A stretch of 64,000 nucleotides of DNA from Mesorhizobium sp. SARCC-RB16n (GTDB taxonomy: Bacteria > Pseudomonadota > Alphaproteobacteria > Rhizobiales > Rhizobiaceae). Each line of letters starts with the position of its first letter. Within the stretch, counting starts at the first letter, position 1. The notes under the pieces are model-generated. The model worked only from the letters and a program-made list of their open reading frames with translations, did not search any database and was not told the origin of the DNA. The stretch spans positions 276,100 through 340,099 of the forward strand of contig NZ_ML703263.1 of the NCBI RefSeq assembly GCF_008520305.1, read 5' to 3'. Below are positions 9,017 through 18,924 of this stretch, piece after piece. The position numbers and the translations under genes were made by a program.

Positions 9017-9760
9017 TCAGAGCAGAGGGTCGATGATGGCCGACATTTCCTCAATCGACATCGCCCCTTTGTAGGTCTTACCGTTGATGAAGAAGGTCGG
9101 TGTCGAGTCGACCTTGAATTCATTGGCGCCACGCTTTTGGACCGATCTCACATCGTCCAGAAGTTTCTGGTCCGTCAAGCAGGCCTCGAAGGACTCCTGT
9201 GTAAAACCGGCCAGCTTGGAGATTTGCAGCAGCGCCTCCTTGGTGTTGGACACGCCGACCCAGTTCGCCTGCTGCCTGAACAGCACATCGACCATCGGGA
9301 AATAGTTGTCCTTGGAGCAGCGCGCCAGCATGAAACCGGCTTCGGCGCTCGGATCGAAGGGGAATTCGCGCAGGATGTACCGGGCCTTGCCGGTATCGAT
9401 GTACTTCTTCTTCAGCTCCGGGAAGGTGGTTTCGGCGAAATGCGCGCAGTGCGGGCAGGTCATCGAGGCGTATTCGACGATAGTGACCTTGGCGTCATCC
9501 TTGCCGAGCTGCTTGTCGGGCAGCGCACCCGGCTTCAGCAATTCAGCCATATCCACCGTGCCTTGCGCCTCCGGCACCTGGACCGCGGCGGGCGTGGCCG
9601 GCTTTGCAGGCGTTGCCGGGTCCGTGGGCTTCACATCCGCCGCCTTGGCCTGTTCGCCGGAATCGCTGCAGGCGGCGAGCAGGGCCACCGCCGGGATGGC
9701 GGCCAGCGACGTCAGGACGTTTCTGCGAGAGAAGCTTTGGCCAAACGGGGTACGGCTCAT
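9017..9760 (-). CDS. DsbA-family thiol-disulfide oxidoreductase lipoprotein
   Basis: 247 residues from ATG 9760, preceded by AGGTGA at good spacing; a GTG nine bases upstream is possible but has a poorer site. The N terminus has S-R-R-N-V-L-T (Tat-like twin arginine) and then A-L-L-A-A-C, a lipobox with Cys31, so an exported, membrane-tethered protein is likely. A Pro/Ala/Thr linker leads to a thioredoxin fold with the redox motif C-P-H-C at about 102-105 and a cis-Pro region near S-T-P-T-F. This places it with the DSBA/BdbD-type oxidoreductases that oxidise or shuffle disulfides in the periplasm. Family and fold are clear; the redox partner (DsbB-like) is not in the window. Confidence 0.9.
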   Translation of the reverse strand: MSRTPFGQSFSRRNVLTSLAAIPAVALLAACSDSGEQAKAADVKPTDPATPAKPATPAAVQVPEAQGTVDMAELLKPGALPDKQLGKDDAKVTIVEYASMTCPHCAHFAETTFPELKKKYIDTGKARYILREFPFDPSAEAGFMLARCSKDNYFPMVDVLFRQQANWVGVSNTKEALLQISKLAGFTQESFEACLTDQKLLDDVRSVQKRGANEFKVDSTPTFFINGKTYKGAMSIEEMSAIIDPLL

Positions 9761-9924
9761 ACGAATCACCTGACAAGGGTTGGATTTTGCAATGCAATGG
9801 CACGAAAAAGCGAGAGTTGGCGCGAATTAAGGCATCCCTGTCCCCAATCCAATCGCGAAACCTGACAAGGGTGATCACGAATGCGCGAGATTAACGACAA
9901 ACCGATGACTGTTTCCAGTCAGAA

Positions 9925-10425
9925 CTAGGCTTTCCTTCCCCCCAAAATGGTCGCACCCAGCCTTTCCAGCGAGGCGCGCAGCCCGTCATCCTCGATCAAC
10001 CCGACAGTATCGGCCAATTTCGCCTTTTCCGCCGGGCTCAGTGGCCTGAGGGCAGGCCTGGGCCGGGCTTTTCCGGAGCTTACCGGCTTCTGCACGATCC
10101 TGATGCGACCTATTGCGGTAAAGCCAAGGAAGGCGTTCACGCGGTTGATGATCTCGCCGGTCTCGTGCTGCAGATGAAGGGCGGCCATGCCTTCGCAGGC
10201 GATAACCAGCACGGCCGGCTCGAACGGATCGTCCTCGTGCAGGCGACGCGGCCACTGGATCTTTTCGGGCCGCGAGTGTTTGGCGAGGCGCGGTCCGGCT
10301 ATCTCTTCCCAGGACTGGACGAGACCAATCGAGATACCTGCCCGCTTACGCAGCACCGGGTCGAGGATCTCGGTGGCGAGATCGCTCACCGGAACGGGAT
10401 TGCCGAAGGGCCTTTTCCCTGCCAT
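9925..10425 (-). CDS. DUF721 / DciA-like protein
   Basis: 166 residues from ATG 10425, chosen because GGAG lies just upstream and because the longer frame would only translate the antisense of the mutY 5' repeats. The N-terminal part has the DUF721 pattern (a helix with S-W-x-x-I-A-G-P-x-L-A-x-H-S-x-P, then a beta segment V-L-V-I-A-C-E-G-M-A-A-L-H-L-Q-H). DciA, the characterised DUF721 member, helps load replicative helicase in bacteria lacking DnaC, but Rhizobiales members are shorter on evidence. The gene is divergent from mutY with 49 bases between the starts, so the two share a promoter region. Confidence 0.85.
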   Translation of the reverse strand: MAGKRPFGNPVPVSDLATEILDPVLRKRAGISIGLVQSWEEIAGPRLAKHSRPEKIQWPRRLHEDDPFEPAVLVIACEGMAALHLQHETGEIINRVNAFLGFTAIGRIRIVQKPVSSGKARPRPALRPLSPAEKAKLADTVGLIEDDGLRASLERLGATILGGRKA

Positions 10426-10474
10426 GTGCTCCAGCCACGACCCAGCAGATACCGGCCAGGCCAACGCAAGATCA

Positions 10475-11629
10475 ATGGCACCAGCAGACGAGACCCGCAA
10501 GGCCCTGACCCGCAAGGCCCCGAACAGCAAGGCCATCTCAGACGATACGGCGTCACGCCTGCTCGCCTGGTATGACGCGCATCATCGCGAACTGCCGTGG
10601 CGGGTGACGCCGCGCGAGCATGCGCGCGGCGTGCGGCCCGACCCCTACCGTATCTGGCTGTCCGAAGTGATGCTGCAGCAGACCACCGTCGAAGCGGTCA
10701 AATCCTATTTCCGCGCCTTTGTCGAGAAATGGCCCGATGTCGAGGCGCTGGCCGCGGCGCCGACTGAGGATGTGATGAAAGCCTGGGCGGGGCTCGGCTA
10801 TTACTCCCGCGCCCGCAATCTCAAGGCCTGCGCCGATCTGGTGGCGGCGCGCGGCGGCCGGTTTCCCGACACCGAGACCGGACTTCGAGAATTGCCGGGG
10901 ATCGGCGCCTATACGTCCGCGGCAATAACGGCGATCGCCTTCGACCGTCCCGCCGCCGTTGTCGACGGCAATGTCGAACGCGTCATCTCAAGACTGTTTT
11001 CAATCACGACGCCGCTGAGCGAAGCCAAGGCCGAGATCCGGGGCCAGGTCGAGCGCATGGTGCCAGCGACGCGGCCCGGCGACTTCGCCCAGGCGATGAT
11101 GGATCTGGGCGCCACGATCTGCACCCCGCGCCGGCCGCGCTGCATGCTGTGCCCGCTGCGCGGGGGCTGCAGCGCCGTCATTGCAGGCGACCCCGAGAAC
11201 TTCCCGGTGCGGCTGCCAAAAGCCGACAAACCGCTGCGGCGCGGCGCGGCTTTCGTGGCCGCGCATGAGGACGGCGCCATTCTTTTGCGCAAGCGGCCGG
11301 AAAAGGGGCTGCTCGGCGGCATGACGGAAGTACCGACAACGGCATGGACGGCGCGAGTGGACGGAGCGACCACGGAGGCCGCGGCGCCCTTTCCCGGCGA
11401 CTGGCGGCACGCCGGAACAATCACGCATGTCTTCACCCATTTCGCTCTCGAACTCGAAGTTTTTCGCGCCCACATCAAAGGTGATGCGCCGGAGGGGTAC
11501 TTCTGGTCGGCCGCCAGTGAGATTTCAGGCGAGGCGCTGCCGACTGTCATGAAAAAGGCAATCGAGGCTGCGATACCCGGCGCGACGAAAAAGCCGTCGC
11601 CATTGAGTGCAAAGAGGCCCCATGACTGA
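10475..11629 (+). CDS. mutY: A/G-specific adenine DNA glycosylase MutY
   Basis: 384 residues from ATG 10475. It removes adenine mispaired with 8-oxoguanine. The helix-hairpin-helix core has the catalytic glutamate in S-E-V-M-L-Q-Q-T (about residue 64), the hairpin L-P-G-I-G-A-Y-T, and the catalytic aspartate in V-V-D-G-N-V (about 164). The [4Fe-4S] ligands follow as C-x6-C-x2-C-x5-C (216, 223, 226, 232). The C-terminal half is the NUDIX-like domain that reads 8-oxoG. The first 20 residues are a basic extension encoded by three 15-bp tandem repeats (10492-10536). The stop overlaps the next gene by 8 bases, so the HAD gene is translationally coupled. Confidence 0.97.
   Translation: MAPADETRKALTRKAPNSKAISDDTASRLLAWYDAHHRELPWRVTPREHARGVRPDPYRIWLSEVMLQQTTVEAVKSYFRAFVEKWPDVEALAAAPTEDVMKAWAGLGYYSRARNLKACADLVAARGGRFPDTETGLRELPGIGAYTSAAITAIAFDRPAAVVDGNVERVISRLFSITTPLSEAKAEIRGQVERMVPATRPGDFAQAMMDLGATICTPRRPRCMLCPLRGGCSAVIAGDPENFPVRLPKADKPLRRGAAFVAAHEDGAILLRKRPEKGLLGGMTEVPTTAWTARVDGATTEAAAPFPGDWRHAGTITHVFTHFALELEVFRAHIKGDAPEGYFWSAASEISGEALPTVMKKAIEAAIPGATKKPSPLSAKRPHD
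10492..10536 (+). repeat. Three 15-bp tandem repeats in the mutY 5' end
   Basis: Units 10492-10506 and 10507-10521 differ at one base (gacccgcaaggccc-T/C); the third, 10522-10536, is diverged. They encode T-R-K-A-L, T-R-K-A-P and N-S-K-A-I, the basic N-terminal extension of MutY. Confidence 0.7.
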
Positions 11630-12233
11630 AATCCGCCACATCGTTTTCGACATCGGCCGCGTGCTGATCCACTACGATCCGAACATTCCGTTCAGCCGCC
11701 TCATTCCCGATGCCGAAGAGCGGAAGTGGTTCTTCGACAATGTCTGCACGCATGATTGGAACATCGAGCAGGATCGCGGCCGGACCTGGGAAGAGGCCGA
11801 GGCACTGCTGATCGCGGAGCATCCCGAGCACGCCGAAAACATCCGCAATTTCCGCCGCCACTGGCACGACATGGTGCCGCATGCCTATGACGACAGCGTC
11901 GCCATCATGCTCGGCCTGATCGAAAGCGGCCATGATGTCACCATGCTGACCAACTTCGCCTCCGACACGCTGGCGGAAGCGCGCGAACGCTTCGATTTCC
12001 TGGATCGTCCGCGCGGCGTCACCATTTCCGGCGAGATCGGCAAGATCAAGCCGGACCGTGACATTTACGATCATCACGTGGCTGCGTTCGACCTCGAGCC
12101 GTCCGCGACGCTGTTCATCGACGACAGCCAGAAAAATGTCGACGGCGCCAAGGCCGCGGGCTGGCAAGCGGTGCTGTTCACTGACGCCGAGACGCTTCAA
12201 GCAGATCTTGAGCGCTTGGGGATAAAGGCGTGA
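11622..12233 (+). CDS. HAD-superfamily hydrolase (YihX-like, D-x-G variant)
   Basis: 203 residues from ATG 11622, which overlaps the mutY stop and has a GAGG site. HAD motif I is F-D-I-G-R-V, in which the usual second aspartate is glycine, as in YihX-type glucose-1-phosphatases (D-L-G-N-V) and related haloacid dehalogenase-like proteins. Motif II is T-N-F-A-S, motif III the lysine in G-K-I-K-P-D, and motif IV I-D-D-S-Q-K-N. A phosphatase on a small phosphorylated metabolite is likely. Substrate unknown. Coupling to mutY is widespread enough in operons to be a chance grouping, so context gives no functional hint. Confidence 0.88.
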   Translation: MTEIRHIVFDIGRVLIHYDPNIPFSRLIPDAEERKWFFDNVCTHDWNIEQDRGRTWEEAEALLIAEHPEHAENIRNFRRHWHDMVPHAYDDSVAIMLGLIESGHDVTMLTNFASDTLAEARERFDFLDRPRGVTISGEIGKIKPDRDIYDHHVAAFDLEPSATLFIDDSQKNVDGAKAAGWQAVLFTDAETLQADLERLGIKA

Positions 12234-12297
12234 TCCGAATCGCTTACGGCGGTCCGTTGAGGCTTTGAACCAACGAATAGAAGGCAAGCGGCAGGGG

Positions 12298-13458
<1,161 letters not shown>

Positions 13459-13609
13459 TTACTCCCCGTTATGGTTACCGATCAGCGTAAATATTCGGTG
13501 AAGCTTTAGCGATCCCGTGGAGGAGTTTGCGAAGCCGTGCCCATTGGTGTATGCCGCGCCGCTCGAGCCCCGAGTGGCCATCCCTTCATCCCCCATCGTC
13601 CGGATCACC

Positions 13610-14299
13610 ATGCCCCAGCCAGACCTTGTCATCTTTGATTGCGACGGCGTGCTCGTCGATTCCGAAATTATCGCGGCGCGGGTCGAGGCCGAATTGATCA
13701 CTCTGGCCGGATATGAAGTCTCGGCGGAGGAAATTGCCGAGACCTATGCCGGCCTGACCTTCAAGGACATCCTGATCCGGATCGAGGAGAAGTCCAAAAT
13801 CCCGTTCCAGGTGTCGCTGATCGATCGCGCCGAGGAATTGGTCGACCGTAAACTGCGCAACGACGTTCGTGCGATCGAAGGCGTGCGCGAAGCGGTCGCC
13901 TCGGTCACGGCACAGCGCTGCATCTGCTCCAACTCACGTTCGGAGCGGATCGAGTTCATGCTGGAGAAGGTGCATCTGCTGCCATTCTTCGCCGGGCGCA
14001 TCTTCTCGGCGATGGAGACGCCGACCGGAAAGACCAAACCGGCTCCGGACGTGTTCCTGCACGCCGCCGAAAAGCTCGGCGCCAACCCGGCGAACACCTT
14101 CGTCATCGAGGATTCCGTGCATGGCGTCACCGGCGCCAAGGCCGCCGGCATGCGCGTGATCGGTTTTACGGGCGCCAGCCACAGCTATCCCGGCCATGCC
14201 GATGTCCTGACGGAGGCCGGCGCCGAAACGGTGATCCGCCGCTGGGTGGAATTGAAAAGCGTGATAGCGGCGCTGTCGGAGTGGTCGGAAGACGCTTAG
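13610..14299 (+). CDS. HAD-superfamily phosphatase (phosphoglycolate phosphatase / beta-phosphoglucomutase-like)
   Basis: 229 residues from ATG 13610, which starts directly at the fold; the frame is open further upstream but without family similarity. Motif I is F-D-C-D-G-V-L-V-D-S-E with both aspartates (10 and 12), followed by the helical cap. Motif II is C-S-N-S, motif III the lysine of G-K-T-K-P-A-P-D, motif IV V-I-E-D-S-x-x-G. This is subfamily IA with a complete catalytic set, usually phosphatases of sugar phosphates or phosphoglycolate. The gene is divergent from ccrM. Substrate is not determinable from sequence. Confidence 0.9.
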   Translation: MPQPDLVIFDCDGVLVDSEIIAARVEAELITLAGYEVSAEEIAETYAGLTFKDILIRIEEKSKIPFQVSLIDRAEELVDRKLRNDVRAIEGVREAVASVTAQRCICSNSRSERIEFMLEKVHLLPFFAGRIFSAMETPTGKTKPAPDVFLHAAEKLGANPANTFVIEDSVHGVTGAKAAGMRVIGFTGASHSYPGHADVLTEAGAETVIRRWVELKSVIAALSEWSEDA

Positions 14300-14306
14300 G
14301 GCGGCT

Positions 14307-14340
14307 CGCTGGAAACTCTGCTCGCGAAGATTTTCCAGCG
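14307..14340 (+). terminator. Inverted repeat just after the HAD phosphatase stop
   Basis: A perfect 9-base inverted repeat, cgctggaaa at 14307-14315 and tttccagcg at 14332-14340, with a 16-base loop, begins 8 bases after the stop codon. There is no T-run after it. It could be a weak terminator or a 3'-end stabilising hairpin. Confidence 0.35.
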
Positions 14341-14452
14341 CATCCGACCATCGCTCAGCCGGTGTCGTTCTCGAAAGCGTGTCCGGCGGCTCGCGGAAGA
14401 AAGGTCCGAACTCAGAAAAGCCGGGAGCGGCGATCGAAGTCTGGTGACGAGC

Positions 14453-14914
14453 CTACGTGCGCGTCGTCAAAGTCGAGAGCTGGTCGGTGTCGTAGCGATT
14501 TCGTAGATCGGCGAGCGCTTTTGGATCCGGCGCCCCCTGCGCCGCAAGTCTGGCGAGCTCTTCGAAATAATGCTCATGGCCAGGCGGAGAAACGGTCATC
14601 AGCACGCGAGCCGGTTTCTCGCTGACATTGGTGATGTTGTGCGGCACCCCCGGCGGGATGAACAGAAAGGTTCCAGGCGTCGCGCGGACCGTCTCGTCGC
14701 CGAAATGCCACTCACACTCGCCGTCTAGCAGGTAGAAAGTCTCCTCCTGCACCCGGTGCACATGCCGCCCGGTGGCGAACTGCGGCGGGATCGTCCAATC
14801 GAACATGCTGGTGTGCCTGGTATTCTCGCGGGTTACGAGGAAAGCCATGGGATGACCTCGCAGCATGACGCCCTTCTTCTCATCGGGCCTGCGGATGAAG
14901 GCATTGGCGCTCAT
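14453..14914 (-). CDS. Single-domain cupin protein
   Basis: 153 residues; the ATG at 14914 has a strong AAGGAGG site. Cupin motif 1 is G-x-H-x-H-x-x-x-E-E-x-x-x-L-x-G (here G-R-H-V-H-R-V-Q-E-E-T-F-Y-L-L-D-G) and motif 2 is P-G-x-x-x-x-x-P-x-G-x-x-H (ending G-V-P-H-N). The two motif-1 histidines, the glutamate and the motif-2 histidine are all present, so a bound metal ion is expected. Such proteins include dioxygenases, isomerases and sugar-binding regulators. It is divergent from the winged-helix regulator at 15025, which may control it; that is inference from arrangement. Confidence 0.88.
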   Translation of the reverse strand: MSANAFIRRPDEKKGVMLRGHPMAFLVTRENTRHTSMFDWTIPPQFATGRHVHRVQEETFYLLDGECEWHFGDETVRATPGTFLFIPPGVPHNITNVSEKPARVLMTVSPPGHEHYFEELARLAAQGAPDPKALADLRNRYDTDQLSTLTTRT

Positions 14915-15024
14915 ATGACCCTCCTTTGGCTGGGGCGCATGCTTCTAACAAGCATTTGTCCAACATCGGCCGTTCGTGGCGGAAAGTCGTGAATCCGTTC
15001 CCAAAAATTTGCTAAAAGACTCTG

Positions 15025-16587
15025 ATGACCGTAAGGGGCGACCTCTACCAGTTCGGCCCGTTCCGCCTCGATCCGGAGGTGGGCATTCTCTTTTGCAGGG
15101 GTAAGCCGACCATACTTGGGCAACGCGCCGTCGCCCTGCTGCGCCTGCTGATCCAGAATGCGGGCGTTCCCGTATCCAAGGATGCGCTGATCGAGGCCGG
15201 CTGGGGCGGATTGGCGATTGCCGATAACAACTTGACGGTGCAGATCGCAGCCTTGCGCCGCGTCCTGGCTGACACAGCGAATGTCGAGAGCTGGATCGAA
15301 ACATTGCCGCGCCGCGGCTATCGCTATGTCGGACCGGCTGTCACCAGGAATGTTCCTGATGCCTCGGCCGCCGTCCGCGCCGCGTCGGCGCCGACCTTGC
15401 CTGAGAAACCTTCCATCGCGGTCCTGCCGTTCTCCAACTTGAGCGACGATCCGCAGCAGGAGTACTTTGCCGATGGAATGGTGGACGACATCATCACAGG
15501 CCTAGCGCGCATCGAGTGGTTGTTCGTCATCGCACGAAACTCGACCTTCACCTACAAGGGTCGCGTCGCGGACGTGAAGCAGGTCGGTCGAGAGCTCGGC
15601 GTTCGCTATGTCCTCGAAGGCAGTGTGCGCAAGGCCGGCGGCAATGTGCGTGTTACCGGGCAGATGATCGATGCATCGACCGGTGCACATGTATGGGCCG
15701 AGCGCTACGACCGCAGTTCCGAAGACATCTTTGCGCTTCAAGACGAGATCGCGCTGTCGGCAGTGGGCGCAATTGCGCCGAGCGTGCGGAAAGCCGAAAT
15801 CGAACGTGTCAGGCGGAAACGGCCCGACAGTCTCGACGCCTACGATCTCGTGCTGCAAGCCCAGCCTGACGTCGATTCAGGCATGCCGAGGCAAGTGACC
15901 AGAGCGCTGCCGCTTCTTGACCGTGCTATCGCACTCGAGCCGACTTATGCGCTGGCGCATGGCAATGCCGCGATGTGCCACCATTGCCTGTTTCTTCGCG
16001 CCGGGTTGCAGGAGATCAACCGTGCGTCTTCGATCCGTCACGCCCGGTCTGCCATTGTCAATGGCCAGGACGATGCGCTCGCGCTGACTTGGGCCGGCTT
16101 TTCCATCGGAATGGATGCGCATGATCGCGCCGCTGCATTTACTGCTTTGGAAGCCGCGCTCGCCATCAGCCCGTCATCGGCGCTGACCTACATTCTTGGC
16201 AGCGTCATCCTCGGATGGAGCGGCGAAGCTGAGCGCGCGATTGAATGGAGCGAGCAAGGTATGCGGCTAAGCCCGTTCGATTCGTGGACTTGGGCGGCTT
16301 TTGATGCTCAAGCAATGAGCCATTTGTTGCGCGGCCGTTACGAAGAAGCTTGCCGTGCGGCCTACAAGTCCGTTCAAGCCAACCCGGCGCACAGCATCAC
16401 CTATGTTCAATTGGCCGCCGCGCTGGCCAACCTTGGCCGATTGGATGAAGCGAGGGTGGCCGCAGCTCGCGTGCTCGAGCTTCAGCCTGGCTTTCGCTAC
16501 AGCCGCCAGTTCGCAGGCGTGAACTGCGCGCCCGCGCTCGCCGAGGCTCTTGGTAGCGCACTACGGCGCGCAGGACTGCCCGAATAG
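15025..16587 (+). CDS. Winged-helix DNA-binding / TolB-like / TPR protein (CadC-like architecture, no membrane helix)
   Basis: 520 residues. Residues 5-105 are an OmpR/PhoB-type winged helix (F-R-L-D-P-E near the start, R-R-G-Y-R-Y at its end). Residues 125-245 match the TolB-N-like module found in adenylate-cyclase-type regulators (S-I-A-V-L-P-F-x-N-L-S, then Y-F-A-D-G-M, Y-V-L-E-G-S-V-R, and W-A-E-R-Y-D-R). From about 280 to the end are tetratricopeptide repeats. Many annotations call such proteins adenylate cyclase, but no class III cyclase domain is present. No hydrophobic helix separates the modules, so a cytoplasmic transcription regulator sensing through the TPR part is the best reading. 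Rhizobial genomes carry many paralogues. Confidence 0.85.
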   Translation: MTVRGDLYQFGPFRLDPEVGILFCRGKPTILGQRAVALLRLLIQNAGVPVSKDALIEAGWGGLAIADNNLTVQIAALRRVLADTANVESWIETLPRRGYRYVGPAVTRNVPDASAAVRAASAPTLPEKPSIAVLPFSNLSDDPQQEYFADGMVDDIITGLARIEWLFVIARNSTFTYKGRVADVKQVGRELGVRYVLEGSVRKAGGNVRVTGQMIDASTGAHVWAERYDRSSEDIFALQDEIALSAVGAIAPSVRKAEIERVRRKRPDSLDAYDLVLQAQPDVDSGMPRQVTRALPLLDRAIALEPTYALAHGNAAMCHHCLFLRAGLQEINRASSIRHARSAIVNGQDDALALTWAGFSIGMDAHDRAAAFTALEAALAISPSSALTYILGSVILGWSGEAERAIEWSEQGMRLSPFDSWTWAAFDAQAMSHLLRGRYEEACRAAYKSVQANPAHSITYVQLAAALANLGRLDEARVAAARVLELQPGFRYSRQFAGVNCAPALAEALGSALRRAGLPE

Positions 16588-16659
16588 CCGGACGGACTGC
16601 GTGGGGCCTTTGTGACGATGCGCCTTCGGCAAACTTGCCGCCAGTCGTCTGGACTTGGT

Positions 16660-17385
16660 TCAGTTCGCTGCCGCGGCTTTCTTTTTCTTGCGCTTCGGCT
16701 TGTCGGTCGTCGCCTTGGGCGCGGTTTCGTCATAGCCGGCATAGGCCTGATAGTCCGCGGCCGTTGGGGCCGGTACGACGATATTGGAATCGGTGAAGAC
16801 AAACTGGGTCGCGACCGAGGGATCGGTCACCTGAACCTGATACTGGTGGATCTGCGAATAAAGTACGTCGGTACCATGCATGACCGCCGTGCGGATCGGC
16901 ATGGTGATGGTGCCCGGCGTGAACTTCGGCCCTGGTACGATCTTGCCGGCAACCGCGATCTTCATCGTCAGCCGTCCATCGGCACGGCTGCAATCGCGGG
17001 TCACGTCGCTGATCGATGCCTGATAAATGATCCTCGCCGAATCGTCGGGCGGCGTAGCAGCGGCGGCGTCAGCCGCGGCCTGGGCCGCGGCATCCGCAGC
17101 GGCGTCGCCGGTCTTCTTGAGCTTCGGCTTGGGCTTCTGGACCTCATTGACATAGGTGTTGAAGAAGGCCGTGCCATCGCGCACCGTCACCCTTGGGCAA
17201 TAGGCGTTCAGCTGGCTGGCCAGCACCTTGGGATCCTGCGGCGGCGGTGGCGCCGTCGGGTCCTTCTTGCCGAAACCGAGGTTCAGGATGCCATTGTCGC
17301 CGGATTGGCAGCCGGCGGCGGCAAGCATAAAGCCCGTGAGCGCAAGACCCGCCAAAAAGCGACCACTTGATATACGAAACGCCAT
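16660..17385 (-). CDS. Lipoprotein of unknown function
   Basis: 241 residues from ATG 17385 (GGGAAG upstream). The signal ends in M-L-A-A-A-G-C, so lipidation is likely. The middle has a proline run (P-P-P-P), and an Ala/Asp-rich low-complexity segment (about 115-140). The tail is lysine-rich (K-R-K-K-K-K) with an alanine end. Conserved-looking parts include N-A-Y-C-P-R-V-T-V-R-D-G-T and a beta-rich region with D-V-T-R-D-C. I recognise it only as a Rhizobiales lipoprotein. It is divergent from thrC, 130 bases separating the starts. Confidence 0.75.
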   Translation of the reverse strand: MAFRISSGRFLAGLALTGFMLAAAGCQSGDNGILNLGFGKKDPTAPPPPQDPKVLASQLNAYCPRVTVRDGTAFFNTYVNEVQKPKPKLKKTGDAAADAAAQAAADAAAATPPDDSARIIYQASISDVTRDCSRADGRLTMKIAVAGKIVPGPKFTPGTITMPIRTAVMHGTDVLYSQIHQYQVQVTDPSVATQFVFTDSNIVVPAPTAADYQAYAGYDETAPKATTDKPKRKKKKAAAAN

Positions 17386-17515
17386 GAAACTGCACTTCCC
17401 TCTCGCAAAGCTGGTGACGTATATCAACCGCGCGGCAAAAATGCGACTAGAGCCGGTGCAGAAATTAACCACCTTGTGGTGAACGGAAAAACCAGGCGGC
17501 AAACGGATCTGTGAC

Positions 17516-18910
17516 ATGCACTATGTGAGTACCCGCGGGGAAGCGCCCGCGCTTGGATTTTCCGACGCCATCCTGGCTGGCCTGGCGCGCGATGGCGGGC
17601 TCTATGTGCCGCGCGAATGGCCGCACTTCTCGGCCGCCGACATCCGCGCCATGCGCGGCCTTGCCTATCCGGACCTCGCCATCCGCGTGCTGACGCCGTT
17701 CCTCGGCGGCGAGATCGCCGCACCGGTCTTCGAGCGCCTCGTCCGCGAAGCCTATGCCACCTTCCGCCATGAGGCTGTCTGTCCGCTGGTGCAGACCGGC
17801 GCCAACACTTTTGTCCTCGAACTCTTTCATGGGCCGACGCTGGCGTTCAAGGACGTGGCGATGCAGTTGCTTGCCCGGCTGATGGACCATGTGCTTGCCG
17901 AACGCGGCCAGCATGCGACCATCGTCGGCGCCACATCGGGCGATACCGGTGGGGCGGCCATCGATGCCTTTGCCGGGCGCAGCCGCACCGACATCTTCAT
18001 CCTTTTTCCGCATGGCCGCGTCTCGCCGGTGCAGCAGCGGCAAATGACGACGTCGAAGGCTGGAAATGTCCATGCGCTGGCAATCGAGGGCAATTTCGAC
18101 GACTGTCAGGGCCTGCTGAAGGACATGTTCAACGATCACGGCTTTCGCGACCGGGTGTCGCTGTCGGGGGTCAATTCGATCAACTGGGCGCGCATCATGG
18201 CCCAGATCGTCTATTATTTCTCCTCGGCATTGTCGCTCGGCGCGCCGGACAGGCCGGTGTCGTTCACGGTGCCGACAGGCAATTTCGGCGATATCTTCGC
18301 CGGCTATGCCGCCAAGAAGATGGGCCTGCCGATCGAACGGCTGGTCATCGCCACCAACGACAACGACATATTGGCACGCACCTTCGCGACCGGCGAGTAC
18401 CGCACCAAGGGCGTTTTTGCGACCACCTCGCCGTCGATGGACATCCAGGTGTCGTCGAATTTCGAACGCCTGCTGTTCGAGGCGTCCAACCGCAACGCGG
18501 CAACGGTGCGGCGCTACATGGCAGGCCTGAAGCAATCGGGCGCCTTTACCATCGAAGCCCAGGAAATTGCCGGGATGCGGTCCGAATTCGACGCCGGCCG
18601 TGCCGATATGGAGGAGGTCGCCGATACCATCCGCTCGACGCTGACAAACAGCAACTACCTGCTCGATCCGCATACGGCGGCAGCCATGCATGTGGCGGCG
18701 GGCAAGGCTGGCGCGGTCCCGATGGTGGTGCTGGGCACCGCCCATCCGGCGAAATTCCCGGCCGCCGTCGCGGCCGCCAGCGGCGTCTCGCCCGCCCTGC
18801 CCGCATGGCTAGGGGGATTGATGACATTTGAGGAAAAATACACGGTACTTCCATCCGACCTCAAAATGGTGGAAGATTATGTCAGCCGCCGCGCGCGGGC
18901 GGCGCGTTAG
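17516..18910 (+). CDS. thrC: Threonine synthase
   Basis: 464 residues, typical of the long proteobacterial form. It converts O-phosphohomoserine to threonine with pyridoxal phosphate. The PLP lysine is in P-T-L-A-F-K-D at residue 112; the phosphate-binding segment is G-A-T-S-G-D-T-G-G-A. The N terminus M-H-Y-V-S-T-R-G follows the family start. It lies 14 bases upstream of the M16 peptidase gene on the same strand, an arrangement frequent in alphaproteobacteria. thrB, which makes the substrate, is at 27592-28569 on the other strand, so the two steps are not co-transcribed here. Confidence 0.97.
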   Translation: MHYVSTRGEAPALGFSDAILAGLARDGGLYVPREWPHFSAADIRAMRGLAYPDLAIRVLTPFLGGEIAAPVFERLVREAYATFRHEAVCPLVQTGANTFVLELFHGPTLAFKDVAMQLLARLMDHVLAERGQHATIVGATSGDTGGAAIDAFAGRSRTDIFILFPHGRVSPVQQRQMTTSKAGNVHALAIEGNFDDCQGLLKDMFNDHGFRDRVSLSGVNSINWARIMAQIVYYFSSALSLGAPDRPVSFTVPTGNFGDIFAGYAAKKMGLPIERLVIATNDNDILARTFATGEYRTKGVFATTSPSMDIQVSSNFERLLFEASNRNAATVRRYMAGLKQSGAFTIEAQEIAGMRSEFDAGRADMEEVADTIRSTLTNSNYLLDPHTAAAMHVAAGKAGAVPMVVLGTAHPAKFPAAVAAASGVSPALPAWLGGLMTFEEKYTVLPSDLKMVEDYVSRRARAAR

Positions 18911-18924
18911 GGAGTACAAGCCAT

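Noticed and set aside
9769-9872. Direct repeat cctgacaagggt at 9769-9780 and 9861-9872
   Set aside because: Only 12 bases, 92 apart, no other mobile-element sign; may be chance or a regulator site, not supported.
17464-17483. TTAACCAC upstream of thrC as a CtrA half-site
   Set aside because: Single half-site with a mismatch, no second half at the right spacing, no cell-cycle reason for thrC.
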